NCBI RefSeq assembly: GCF_025399195.1
Contig: NW_026252091.1
Location: forward strand, 372,001-436,000
Origin: Umbelopsis ramanniana AG
Taxonomy: Eukaryota > Mucoromycota > Umbelopsidomycetes > Umbelopsidales > Umbelopsidaceae
Length of the DNA: 64,000 bases
Direction of reading: 5' to 3'
Positions within the stretch are counted from its first letter, which is position 1, and each line of letters opens with the position of its first letter. Shown here in pieces: positions 48,701 through 62,870 of the stretch. The notes below the pieces were generated by a model. The model made no database searches, was not told the origin of the DNA, and saw only the letters and a list, made by a program, of their open reading frames with translations. The translations under genes and the position numbers were made by a program.

Positions 48701-48846
48701 CACTCAAACGAAATGGCAAGTCTAAACAATCTCTACCAAGGTACTATTGAATCGGAAGCAGCATCGACTGTTTTGCCCGGCAGATCTCTGCGTTTGTATT
48801 TTGAAAGTTGATTCTGCAGTCTGTCAACAGACGTTAAGAAATCCAT
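45797..48846 (-). CDS. Multi-OB-fold protein, probably ssDNA-binding (RPA1/MEIOB/RADX-like)
   Basis: A long multi-exon gene with several beta-barrel OB-like segments. One early segment contains DLPFRLSGRIQKFNLPTN and WVAIKLSNLLLQYP. A middle segment reads VMDCRMYKKRVYIKNLRSHM and INVTLFGRIVAMANN. The best OB fold is DRYAIRLVDETAQIDVTLWE with REGHYVLITGLSTSKLY. The C-terminal segment has a Cys-rich patch (RCYGRK, PYCSFCACS) like the zinc-bearing OB of RPA1. Role in replication, repair or meiosis is inference. The 5' end is uncertain. My model starts at 48846 (MDFLTS) and uses a weak GTTGAC donor to an AATAG acceptor before YLGRDCLDLPFRL. ERI1 lies upstream on the same strand. Confidence 0.65.
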
Positions 48847-48977
48847 CAGTCAAGGGAGAGTTCTATGACGGTGAGTTGCTTATACAGAGACGCGTTGACT
48901 TTTTTTTTTTTTGGTGCCAGAGATTTTAAAAAATCGGCCGTGAACGCGCTCCGCTGTCCGCTAGCTTGGCTGACTAT

Positions 48978-50153
48978 TCACCTCGCTGCGGCGCGATATT
49001 TCGTAGTCTTCTTGAATCGACAACCTTTATCCCTCATGCGCTTGGCTATATTATAGACATTCCTTGCATCGTCTAGCCCAGAATGCGCTCGGCCTTCAAA
49101 ATCCATATGTAGTGCTGCTAGCATGCCTGTTATATTCTCTTGCCTGCAATTATAAAATCTGGCATAAATTCTTCGTATATCCACCCATTGATGAAAGTAC
49201 ATTGGTATAGATATGTTGTCATGGTTACATTGCTTGGCAATGAAATTGTTGATGTCAAAGGGACCATCTAAAAAGCGTTCCATTAGATAAATATACTCTA
49301 CCACGCATTGACAACAACATTCTCACCTGTAACAAATATTGCAGTCTTGTCCTGAAAAAGTGAATATTTCGCCATCCACACTTGAAATTCATTTAAAACA
49401 TCGATGAAATCCGGACTATTATCCACCGTTTGCTAATGAGCATTGCATCTTGCGTTAGAGGTGAAAGCACGTACAATATTCAGGAAACGTTGAATCAACG
49501 TACTTGAGATATACCGGTCAAACTGGTACAGAATTCCGACAATGTCGGGTTGATGGACGGCTTTACATACGATCGATATTGGTCAACCTTTGAGCAGAAA
49601 AAAGATGAAAGGCGATGAATACCAAGGCAAGCAGTGATAGATTTAAATTTTAAGGAGCGCTTACAATATCAAAGGACTCGCCATCCACAAGTAGGACAGG
49701 AAATTCAATGATTTCATGGGGGTAGTTTTTGGTATCCCTTTCACAGGTAGCTTCAACGTCGAAGAACAGGTAGTAATCAAAAGGTTGGTTTGGAAGGCTT
49801 TTCTGTGAGCTAAAGGAAAATAAGCAGCCAAACTATGGAACGCTCTAACAACGATGGATCTAGTGCCTTGAAACGTACCCAAAGTTCTCATTCACTAATT
49901 TGCTAGACAGTTTTTCCTTCTCGCTACTGTCCTTTTGCACGGGTGGCTCGTTTATTACCAAGCTGATGCCGTTCTTCTTTGCCTGCTTGAGTCGTCTTTG
50001 TAATGTCTGCTTGTTACCTTTGATTGAACATCCCAATTCTGCTAGATCTAGACGTAGCTTGTCTACTCTACTGGTCAACGTATCAACATCAGCATCGCCA
50101 TCGACAACGTCCTTCGTATTTTTCAAAGGCTCTTCTCGCAAAGCGGGTTCCAT
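48978..50153 (-). CDS. ERI1: ERI1-type 3'-5' exoribonuclease (SAP + DEDDh)
   Basis: The product has a SAP-like nucleic-acid-binding helix pair (KLRLDLAELGCSIKGNKQTL) followed by the exonuclease core. The DEDDh residues are seen in YYLFFDVEATCE (Exo I), FVTDGPFDINNF (Exo II) and AHSGLDDARNVYNIA (Exo III, with His and Asp). The LDDARN motif with 'AHSG' is typical of ERI1/3'hExo. Family members trim histone mRNA and 5.8S rRNA 3' ends and degrade siRNAs, opposing RNAi. Exons are separated by short introns at about 49,840, 49,640 and 49,300-49,440. It shares a 129-bp divergent promoter with HUB1. Confidence 0.92.
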
Positions 50154-50282
50154 CCTTGTATTATGTATAATTCCATATACTGGGAAGTTCTCCAGTCAGT
50201 GCAGATGGATTGTGACTTTGAACGAACGACCCCCATTGACAAAATTTCGCAGTCAACGTAGTTGGAGCTCACACTTCACTGA
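50154..50282. promoter_or_regulatory. Compact bidirectional promoter ERI1 / HUB1
   Basis: 129 bp separate the two divergent start codons. No TATA box was seen, consistent with housekeeping control. Confidence 0.5.
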
Positions 50283-51167
50283 ATGCTACGCTTCAAAAAA
50301 CACGACAAAGGTAACTGAGCTACATGGATAAAGCATATGTAAAGGCTATTCTAATGTGAATTGTATAATATAATATAAAGACTCGTCACCGTCTGAAGAC
50401 AAAGAGGATCGTAGAAGCGGTAGAGATTACGACTCCAGCAGACATTCTCGACATCGATCACGATCTGCTTCACCTAGACGTCGACGCAGCAGAGAGAGAA
50501 GACCTCGATCCCGATCGAACGAGCGAAGAAGAAGAAGATCTCGCAGCCGGTCACCTGGTGACCGACGTTCGAGTAGAAGAGACGACAAGGTAAGGTGTTA
50601 TTTGAACAATCAAATGTGGGGTAACGAAACCATTCAGACTTTGCTGACGAGCATGTCTTGGTCGTTCAGCCAAGGGAATCCAGGTCAGAAAAAAAAAAGC
50701 AGGCTTCTACCTCATCGGCAGCAGATGGATCAAAATCAAAGGCACCGGCGCAGGCTCAGACATTAAAGGCGACTGGACGCATGGTTGAAATAGAATGCAA
50801 TGATCGTTTAGGTAAAAAAATCCGAGTCAAAGCCAGGTATGTTATTATCCGATCTTCATAAGTAGACTTTTTGTACAATCGCGTTTCAAACTCATATTCC
50901 CCATCAGTCCTAGAGATACTATTGGAGATTTTAAGAAACTGGTAGCTGCTCAAATTGGTACTGAAGCGCGAAAGATTGTTCTCAAGAAATGGTATAAGGA
51001 ATTTAAAGATCATATCACTTTGGATGACTGTGAGTAATTTTGCAGTTTGTGTTTTGTACTCGGTAAAAGCATATTCTCTGAATTTTCCGTTATACTCACA
51101 CGAAATTACCCCGCTTTCTCCAGATGAACTTCATGATGGCATGAACGTTGAACTCTACTATCGTTGA
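50283..51167 (+). CDS. HUB1: Ubiquitin-like splicing modifier Hub1/UBL5 with N-terminal RS-domain extension
   Basis: Five exons (50283-50310, 50381-50589, 50670-50836, 50908-51029, 51124-51167) sum to 570 nt, 189 residues. Residues 117-189 are a complete Hub1 ([64 protein letters not shown]), including the C-terminal Tyr-Tyr in place of Gly-Gly. Hub1 is normally about 73 residues and does not conjugate. Here 116 residues precede it: a short basic start, an RS/RR-rich block ([20 protein letters not shown]) and a Lys/Ala/Ser linker. All splice phases agree and only this model joins the RS exon to the Hub1 exons. Hub1 binds HIND motifs and Prp5 in yeast. AATAAA follows at 51222. Confidence 0.9.
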
Positions 51168-51639
51168 TCTGGCCGTTTTTTTCCTGAGCACATCTCAATA
51201 ATACACCTCTCTTACTTGCTCAATAAAATCTTACCGCCATCATCACTATTTCTGGGGTTCCTGCTTCAGGCCTCCATAACACAACGGTGGAACAGTGCAT
51301 CTTTATATGTGCGGAGTCATATGTGATGGAGAGAATTGCGTAAGTGTCACGGCAGTCAATCTAGCTTCCCTCTCTTTACAGTTTTTGTTCCGTGGCTCAA
51401 AGCACTTGCACGAAAATATCCTCAAACCGCCGGCACAGACCGAAAGGCATAACATTTATGGTAACGGAGATGACGCGAACGATACTATGCATGAAAGGCA
51501 TGGAAAAGGTCTACCATATCATGTCAGATCTCGATTTAATTTCGATCGTACATTTATGTCCATAAATATAATTATATAAGTCAATCATCCAAGACCAGAT
51601 GGGGAGAGATGGATTGGGGTAGTATCTTTCTCATCATGC

Positions 51640-51733
51640 TGGCAGAGTGGTTAGAGTCAGCTGAGCCTCTGTCGTTTGAATGGCGCTATAAGCTTCGTGG
51701 AAGCCATCGTTCGCCTTAAGGGAATTTTTTTTT
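51640..51733 (+). ncRNA. Possible pol III transcription unit or tRNA-derived relic
   Basis: TGGCAGAGTGG (51640-51650) matches the internal A-box of tRNA genes. About 24 bp further on, GTTTGAATG (51674-51682) is a two-mismatch B-box, and the unit ends at a T9 run (51725-51733) that could terminate pol III. I could not fold a normal tRNA cloverleaf from it, so it is not an intact tRNA; a SINE-like or decayed gene is possible. Confidence 0.25.
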
Positions 51734-51750
51734 CAACCATGCGGGGATCT

Positions 51751-51804
51751 AGTTTCCCGACTACAGTGTGGGACGGCCATGTGGATGGGACTGCCTAGGG
51801 TCAA
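51751..51804 (+). pseudogene. Possible degenerate 5S rRNA 3'-half
   Basis: CTAGTT..ACTACAGTGTGGGACGG, then CCATGTGGATGGG and CCTAGGGTC, resembles the 3' third of eukaryotic 5S rRNA (TAGTACT..GTGGGGGACCA..TGGGAA..CCTGGGTGC) with small insertions. The 5' half is absent. By-eye match only. Confidence 0.2.
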
Positions 51805-51990
51805 TAGCGCTTCGATATTCCCCGTTAAGGGACACCCAGCGTGAGTATGCGAGGTAATGTTGTACAATATTCATTTCCCAGTTGTACATGATATGTAGAG
51901 AGTAATAATCGAACCAACACTAAAATTCCGTTCCCTTTACAAAACAAATTAGGTTACATGCCCCCAATGTGTACAGGGAGTCTCAAGTAA

Positions 51991-51997
51991 TATAAAG
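51991..51997 (+). promoter_or_regulatory. TATA box (TATAAAG) of the xylanase gene
   Basis: AATATAAAGAAC lies 49 bp upstream of the xylanase ATG at 52040. Confidence 0.6.
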
Positions 51998-52039
51998 AAC
52001 ACCCAATCTTGGCCATTTACGTCCAGGAACCCAACCAAG

Positions 52040-54163
52040 ATGAAGTCGATTACAGTTTTGAGCCCTTTGGCATTCGCCGTTTTAGCCAGTGGATACACTT
52101 TGTATTCAGATACCACCACTGTCAACCTTAACGCCTCGCTGGCCAGCTTTGCTCCAAGTGGGCTCTACATTGGTGCCGCCATTAGTGATCAAAGCTCCTC
52201 TGATCCAGTCACTGATCCTGCTCTGCTCGTCAGAAAGGACTATAACATGTATGTCGCGGAAAACAACTGTAAGTACCGCATATCTTTATGCATAGCTTAA
52301 ACAGATGGAAGAAATGCTAATCATATCGACTCGCTACTAAGGTAAATGGGCTGCCACCGAACCCTCCCAAGGCACTTTCGATTACTCGGGTTGTGACGCT
52401 GCTCTCAACTTCGCAAAGTCGGTTGGTGCCACTTTCCGCGCGTAAATATTATTTCAATACCAGCCTTGCATATTTTTATGATTTTAGTACTCATTCTGCT
52501 ACTCACTTGTTTAAACCACCATTTCTGGTTACAGTCAGTAAGTGACAAAAGTTCAATGCCAAGGAGTCTTTCGAAATGTTCAAGTACTGACAATATTCTT
52601 TTATAGCAACCTTTGCTGGGGTTCGTACAACCCATCGTGGCTGGACTCGGGAAGTGTAAGTCTCAGAAGATATATTTGAAAGACATCGTGCCGACAAATC
52701 ACTAATGCTGTTACCATTATCAGTTCAGCGGTACTCAGCTTTCATCCATTTTGACCAACCATATTAAGAATGTAGCTGGTTATTATGCTGGAAAGGTCTA
52801 TGGCTGGGGTAAGTCTACTTAACATTGGCAGGCAGCAAACTTTGGTATTGATGAAAGATGATTAACCATTTTTTACCATAGATGTCGTCAACGAAGGTAT
52901 ACCCATTACTTGAAGCACCGGTCGGAAACTTTAGCGCTTAACCATTTTATTACAGCTGTTGCCGATGATGGATCCTCAACACCAAACCTCAAAGCCAGCA
53001 CTTGGTACCCTACCCTCCCCAACTTCATTGGTAAGTAAATTATGGAGATTTACAACTGCACTCTTATGAAGTGGTAATTTTTAACATCCATCACCCTTAG
53101 ACGTTGCTTTCCAAGCAGCCAGAGCAGCCGACCCTAAGGCCAAGTTGTTCTACAACGACTACTCTGCTGAAGCCTGTGGACAAGGTACGTTTACAAGCCC
53201 TATTATGAGATGTTTATCAACTTGATTTATACTAAGCACCAAAAAATTATAACAGCTAAATCCGATGCCGTTTATGCTTTGGTGAAGGATTTGAAGACTC
53301 GTGGAATCCCTATTGACGGTATTTATGAAGACCACACAGTTTCAATTTCTTTATTGATTATATCCCTAACTCATTCTTAATATTCAAGGTGTTGGTCTCC
53401 AGATGCACATTAACACTAACGCCACCGGCTACATCACTCGCTCAACTGTTGGTTGCAACATCAAACGCTTGGGTGCTTTGGGACTTGAAGTCCATATCAC
53501 TGAAATGGATGTCCGCTGCCGAGCAGGTGCTAGCGATACTTGCGATCAACGACTCAAGGCCTATGTGGTAATTATTGAAAATTGAAGGGATACGTACATA
53601 GACCTTGAAGTAAACACAGCTAAAAAAAATTGATTTACCCCACCTTTTAGTATCAAACCGTGCTTCTTGGTAAGTCATCGGCCTCACAAAGGAATATGGC
53701 CCTGATCTACATCTTTTCTAAGACTTTGCGAAATTACAGCTTGCCTTGACAATCCTGGTGTTTGCAAGGGGTTCTTGACCTGGGGGTAAGTTGTGTCTAG
53801 CATTAACATATAAATTTAGAGATATTAGCTGTACTGATGAAATGATCAATAGCTACACCGACAAGTACACATGGCTATCAACATTCCAAAATCCTGATGT
53901 AAGGGAATCATCTATTTCCATCAGATTGTTTTAGATATGTTCTGACTTTCGTTTGTATAGAATGTCGACCCTGCCCCTCTATTGAACGACATAAATGGAA
54001 AGCAAGTTGGTGAGTGATAGCAGGACGATCGAAGGAAGCGACAATATGACTTCACGCGAATGACGACCAACCTTTTAACTTTTTTTTTTGTTATCAGTTG
54101 CTTGGAATGAATTCCAGGCCGTTCTCAAAGCTGGCACTGGTGCAACTACTACCACCTCGGCAA

Positions 54164-54200
<37 letters not shown>

Positions 54201-54522
54201 ATCAACCAAAACCACTACTTCCAAGACTACTACTCAACCCACTACCACAACCACTACTGCCACTTCGACAGCAACTGGTGCATGCGCAGTAAGTGAAAGC
54301 AGACAGATTATATAAACCTTTTTCGCAAGTACTTATTGAACTGTTTTAGACTATGTGGGGCCAATGTGGAGGCATCCAATTTACAGGACCAAAATGCTGT
54401 TCCGCCGGTACATGCAAATACCAGAACGATTGTAAGTGAAATTTAAAAAGTTCGTTGCTCTCCAAAATGAATGATCTTTCTAAACGTGATGTAATTTGAT
54501 AGATTATTCTCAGTGTCTGTAA
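52040..54522 (+). CDS. Secreted GH10 endo-1,4-beta-xylanase with C-terminal CBM1
   Basis: A 17-exon gene, 444 residues, exon lengths summing to 1335 nt. A signal peptide (MKSITVLSPLAFAVLASGYT) precedes the GH10 (beta/alpha)8 barrel. Landmarks are NNCKWAATEPSQGTFDY, FRAHNLCWGSYNPSW, YGWDVVNEAV (acid/base Glu), GVGLQMHINT, VHITEMDVRC (nucleophile Glu) and CKGFLTWGYTDKYTWL. A Thr-rich linker encoded by an ACT repeat leads to a CBM1 cellulose-binding module (MWGQCGGIQFTGPKCCSAGT, ending YYSQCL). It cuts xylan in plant walls outside the cell. Unusually small exons of 3, 15, 19 and 20 nt occur, two of them at catalytic-site motifs. A TATA box is 49 bp upstream. Confidence 0.96.
52535..52537 (+). 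other. 3-nt micro-exon (TCA) in the xylanase
   Basis: GGTTACAG|TCA|GTAAGTGA. The previous exon ends in GC (52441) and the next starts with C AAC (52607). GC+T, CA+C, AAC gives Ala-His-Asn, restoring the conserved GH10 histidine in F-R-x-H-x-L-x-W. Skipping it stays in frame but deletes that histidine. Confidence 0.8.
52882..52896 (+). other. 15-nt micro-exon encoding DVVNE of the xylanase
   Basis: CCATAG|ATGTCGTCAACGAAG|GTATAC. With the preceding G (52808) and following CT (52956) it reads Asp-Val-Val-Asn-Glu-Ala, the acid/base motif of GH10. Confidence 0.9.
54169..54198 (+). repeat. (ACT)10 coding microsatellite in the xylanase linker
   Basis: Ten pure ACT units code for Thr within a longer Thr-rich linker. 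They may vary in length between strains without breaking the frame. Confidence 0.9.
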
Positions 54523-55506
54523 AAGGATGAAGGAAGGCTTGAGTATAAACTAAACATAGTTGTAAACAGGATATTCCCGCGTATTACCAATATGCCATTA
54601 AAAAGCAATTGGCTTCACAGCCTGCTCGAATCTTATTACGCCTCTGTAAGGAAATAGAGATCAGCATGCTATTACCTTTTTCATTTCCTGGGTGTTGTCC
54701 CACAGGTGATTCGGAATGAATGAGCTCATTTTTACTGCAGACATCACACTTCCAATGCAGGGCATAACGTGCACCATACCGAGTACAAACCATGTTTCAG
54801 GCTTTGGAAATTTGAAGTTGCCGCTGAGTTCCTGCTCGAAAGGCAACTTATGGATTCTAAATTGTCTATGTTCACGGGGCTGTGAAGTGCATAACGCCAG
54901 GCAGAGCGATTGGTTCAGTTCAGTCTGAAAATATCTGTTTGGCTTTTTTAGGTTCACATCATTCACAAACAAAGAGCTTTTTTGGAAACATTGGGCAGGT
55001 TAGCCATCATGACACATTAAAACACGCTCAGCATCGCATAACATCGGCACAGTGTTGTTTTCACGACAAGGGGTTTAAAGGAATAAGCTTTGGAAATTTT
55101 CATCATGCACGAGAAAAAAAAGAAACCAAGTAAGCAAGGTCTGTGTGAACTAAAGTAGTTGCATTGGCAAGTGATCAACCAACCACTAGATTACTTGCCT
55201 TTCTTTGTTAAGAAAAGAAAAGAGTAATGTTATTAGAAAGGATTTGAATTGTCCCATGATGTCTCCACAACATCCTGGCCAAAAAAAAAACAAAAAAGCA
55301 ATTACTTTGTAAATAAAATAAGATTGTATGTACATTGCTAAGAGCACAAGGGTTAAGAAAGAAGTGAAGTAGAGAGCACTTATATAACAGTCATCGAATT
55401 CGCTGATGACGACCTTCAATTTATACAGAAGCCCTTTGTTTTCATTACAGCCCAGACACTGTTTTATATACTCTGAGGCCAGCCTGTAAGTTATGTCATA
55501 TAGAAA
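54523..55506. other. Intergenic interval, no gene supported
   Basis: About 980 bp between the xylanase and the zinc-cluster gene (convergent). A 103-codon minus frame at 54661-54972 lacks any recognisable domain and splice context. A-rich runs are at 55111 and 55282. Left unannotated. Confidence 0.4.
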
Positions 55507-56693
55507 TCATGGTTTGTGTAGTTCCATGGCTGAATGAAGTGGGTAAATTGGAAAACTAGCGCTATATGTTTCCAAAGAATTGAAGGTTCTGTCGGATAGT
55601 TGATCTAAAACAAAGATAAGGAGCTTAGTCAGGCAATTGCGAATCCTACATGACTTTTAAAATGATCTACTTACCCATAACGGAGGGTATTTTGCGTTTA
55701 TAAACTGACTCCATATCAATGGGATCTGATGAAGCCGGTGGAGTAGGGATTCCTATGTCATCTTGGGCATGCGTGTTAATATGGGCGATTTGTTGACCTA
55801 TTGCTCTGATCGACGGAGGAGCTTGATTATAAATAGGTGGTATATGATATCTCGATGGCTGGGAAGCAAAGGTATTTTGCTGTAAATCGGTGGATCGTGA
55901 TTGGGATGGTAAAGGAGAGGTGGCAAATGGAGGTGAACTTGTCGGCGACGATAGGTTGATCGGAGAAAGAGACGGAGGTGATTGAGAGATCCGTAAAGCG
56001 TACTGTTTATTACTGAGGTCAACAGCAGTTGTGGTGTAGTTTTTCGCAGTATTGTTTCGTGATAATGAACTGGCTTCCGAGGTGGAATCGCTCAACGATG
56101 ATGCTCGACCGCCAATAACACTTCTACCTATTGGCCTCCTGCGTGCTGGATCATTCTTGACAATTACATGATGATCTATCATCTGAATGGATCGGGTTGC
56201 TTCAAACCCATTCGAGGTGGCTGCCGTCTCCTGATTTCCTGTTGTAGTAATAGATGTGATCAGACATGGGGTTGTTTGTGAAAAGGTTTTGGGCTTTTTT
56301 TTTTTTTTTTCATTTTTTGCCAAACGCTGTGAACTGACCTCGCTTATGACCCGATTGGTTTTTTATAGGAATGACTGGTGGTAAGCCTCTCTTCCTTCGT
56401 TCCGAATTATTTAAACATTCTATTCCATTGGTTGAACAATAATTACAGGGTTGTTGGCCATCACATTTAGTTTTTCGACGACGACAGGTTTCGCATGCAG
56501 AACCTGAACTAAGTCGACGCGACTGAGGAACACTAGAGGCAAGTAACGTAGGCCGATGCCGTTCAATAGAATATTTGCATTCGTTACTATTATAGCAGTT
56601 GGTACATGGCCGTTCCCCATTACAAGAGACCTTTTTGCGTTTACATAGATCGCAACTTTGTAAAGAGGATGATGAATCAATGCGCGGCGGCAT
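55507..56693 (-). CDS. Fungal transcription factor with two tandem Zn2Cys6 clusters
   Basis: Three exons (56693-56339, 56238-55675, 55604-55507; 1017 nt, 338 residues). Near the N-terminus two complete binuclear zinc clusters follow each other. CDLCKRKKVSCNGERPCTNC plus YNSNEC is the first (C-x2-C-x6-C-x5-C-x2-C-x5-C). CETCRRRKTKCDGQQPCNYC plus STNGIEC is the second (last spacing x6). They are about 31 residues apart. The rest is low-complexity Ser/Pro/Thr/Gln with no fungal_trans domain. A single cluster binding as a dimer is the rule in this family, so two in one short protein is unusual. The last exon (DQLSDRTFNSLETYSASFPI) was added because GTAAGT at 55674 looks like a donor. Targets are unknown. 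Confidence 0.88.
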
Positions 56694-58215
56694 GATAATA
56701 AAAAAAGTAGGATAACAGACAGCCGAAAAGGAAAAGAAAGAAGAGTAAGAAAGAAGGATGAAGGGAAGAAAAGAAACTTTACGATATAGATTTCTTTTTT
56801 TTTTTTTGTGAGAATATAAAAAATCAATTAGGAAGCTCCAATGGTGTGTTATGTATGTAAATAAATAATATGTTCATACAGTTAATCCACCCAAATGACC
56901 TCCAATTCCAAAATGGGTGAAGGTGATAAACGGAGTGTAGGGCGGAAACGCACGCCATCACAACCACACTACTACATTAAACGATTTCAGTTGAGCATTT
57001 TTGTTCTATGAATGCCCTGAACAGATGTTTGCCTACCTACGAACCTCGGTACAGAATGTCCTTATTCTGTGAAAGAAAGAATAGACTACAGACATCAAAA
57101 GTTTATTCTTCTGACCAGCCAAGTCATGAACTCTACTGATAGATAGCTATGTTATGTATGGTCCACAGTGGGGTACTCCTTTGTGGACACTCCCTTAACT
57201 ATTTTGGTACTTTACTCGATAGCGCGGTCTCCTATCCCAGCCGGAGCGGTAGAAATCTGCAGCATCTGAGATTGGAACAAAAGAATTCATTGATTACGCG
57301 GAAAAACTTCTCAAAAGATTATACACCCAACCCATGCACGGTCCACTTCCTCTGTAGGATCCTGCCAGCGCATCAATTTCCTTGAATGGGGTCTTGGTAT
57401 GTAACATCGGATCAAAGTTAACTTGATATTGCAAAGACTATATCGGTATGATAATATGGGCATCCATGCAATTCAAACGATGTAAATGTAGCTGATCGAT
57501 AATGTTTGTCGTTTCCATGATTCAAAACAATAAGTCTCTCGTCTCATTCTTTTAACTAAGGTTTATTTTGGGCAACACAGGGGCACTTCGGTCGTTGTAA
57601 CAGGGGCATGAGGGGTCATGCAGTTCCCATGGTTCCAAGGAGGAGAATACTTTTGTAACTCCTTGGTAAAGCCTGCTGAAGAAGATGATATTTGACCTAA
57701 TTTGTGCTTCCTATACAGCCGACCGAGAAGCGATCTGTGCTAAAATTGTAACAAAACACGCATTTTAATTTGAGGTTAACAAATGGGCGGCCATTCACGG
57801 CCAATGCTCATTGTGGTATCTTTCCATTCATCGGTTCGGTGCCTACACAAGGATCAAAATGTCAACGGTTGTTAAGGATGAGTCACGATGAAAAGTTAAT
57901 TATATTATTGGAGTATACGCAACCCAAACATGCAGCAGTCGATGGATATTAATACAATTGAGATTCAATAGGAAAAAATAGAAAAGGACAGCGCCAAACG
58001 GTACATAAATATGATGATAACCATTAGTTACCAACATGTTGAAGAGGATGCGGTGGGTGAGTGGAATGAAAAAACTGCTGTCATGAAGTATAAACGTCTA
58101 TAGACCAAATGTGCAGTGACAACAATTTTGGGGATGGCTTCAAAAGCAGACAGTGTTTGAGATACGCCTGGGCAGTCAGGGACATGGAGAATATTATTAT
58201 ATGTAAGTGTATTGA
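56694..58215. other. Gene-poor interval upstream of the zinc-cluster gene
   Basis: About 1.5 kb. It includes T-rich stretches (56790-56808) in the probable promoter of the zinc-cluster gene and a possible orphan exon on the minus strand (57563-57739). No complete gene is recognised. Confidence 0.4.
57563..57739 (-). other. Possible orphan exon
   Basis: After a good acceptor (TTACAATTTTAG) a 59-codon frame reads HRSLLGRLYRKHKLGQ and on through FTKELQKYSPPWNHGNC to a stop. Composition looks protein-like, but no matching upstream exon with correct phase and no family similarity were found. Confidence 0.2.

Positions 58216-62870
<4,655 letters not shown>

Larger units (their letters stand above)
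51168..52039. other. Intergenic interval with possible pol III-like elements and xylanase promoter
   Basis: About 870 bp. It has the HUB1 poly(A) signal (51222-51227), the A-box-containing stretch and 5S-like stretch listed separately, and the xylanase TATA box at 51991. Confidence 0.4.

Noticed and set aside
51631-51725. Intact tRNA gene
   Set aside because: The A-box matches, but I found no standard acceptor stem, anticodon arm or exact B-box, so it is listed only as a possible relic.
54169-54198. Repeat as a mobile-element or telomere-like feature
   Set aside because: It is a coding ACT microsatellite in the Thr-rich linker of the xylanase.
54661-54972. 103-codon minus-strand frame between xylanase and zinc-cluster gene
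   Set aside because: No domain, no upstream promoter or splice context, and mixed composition; probably chance.
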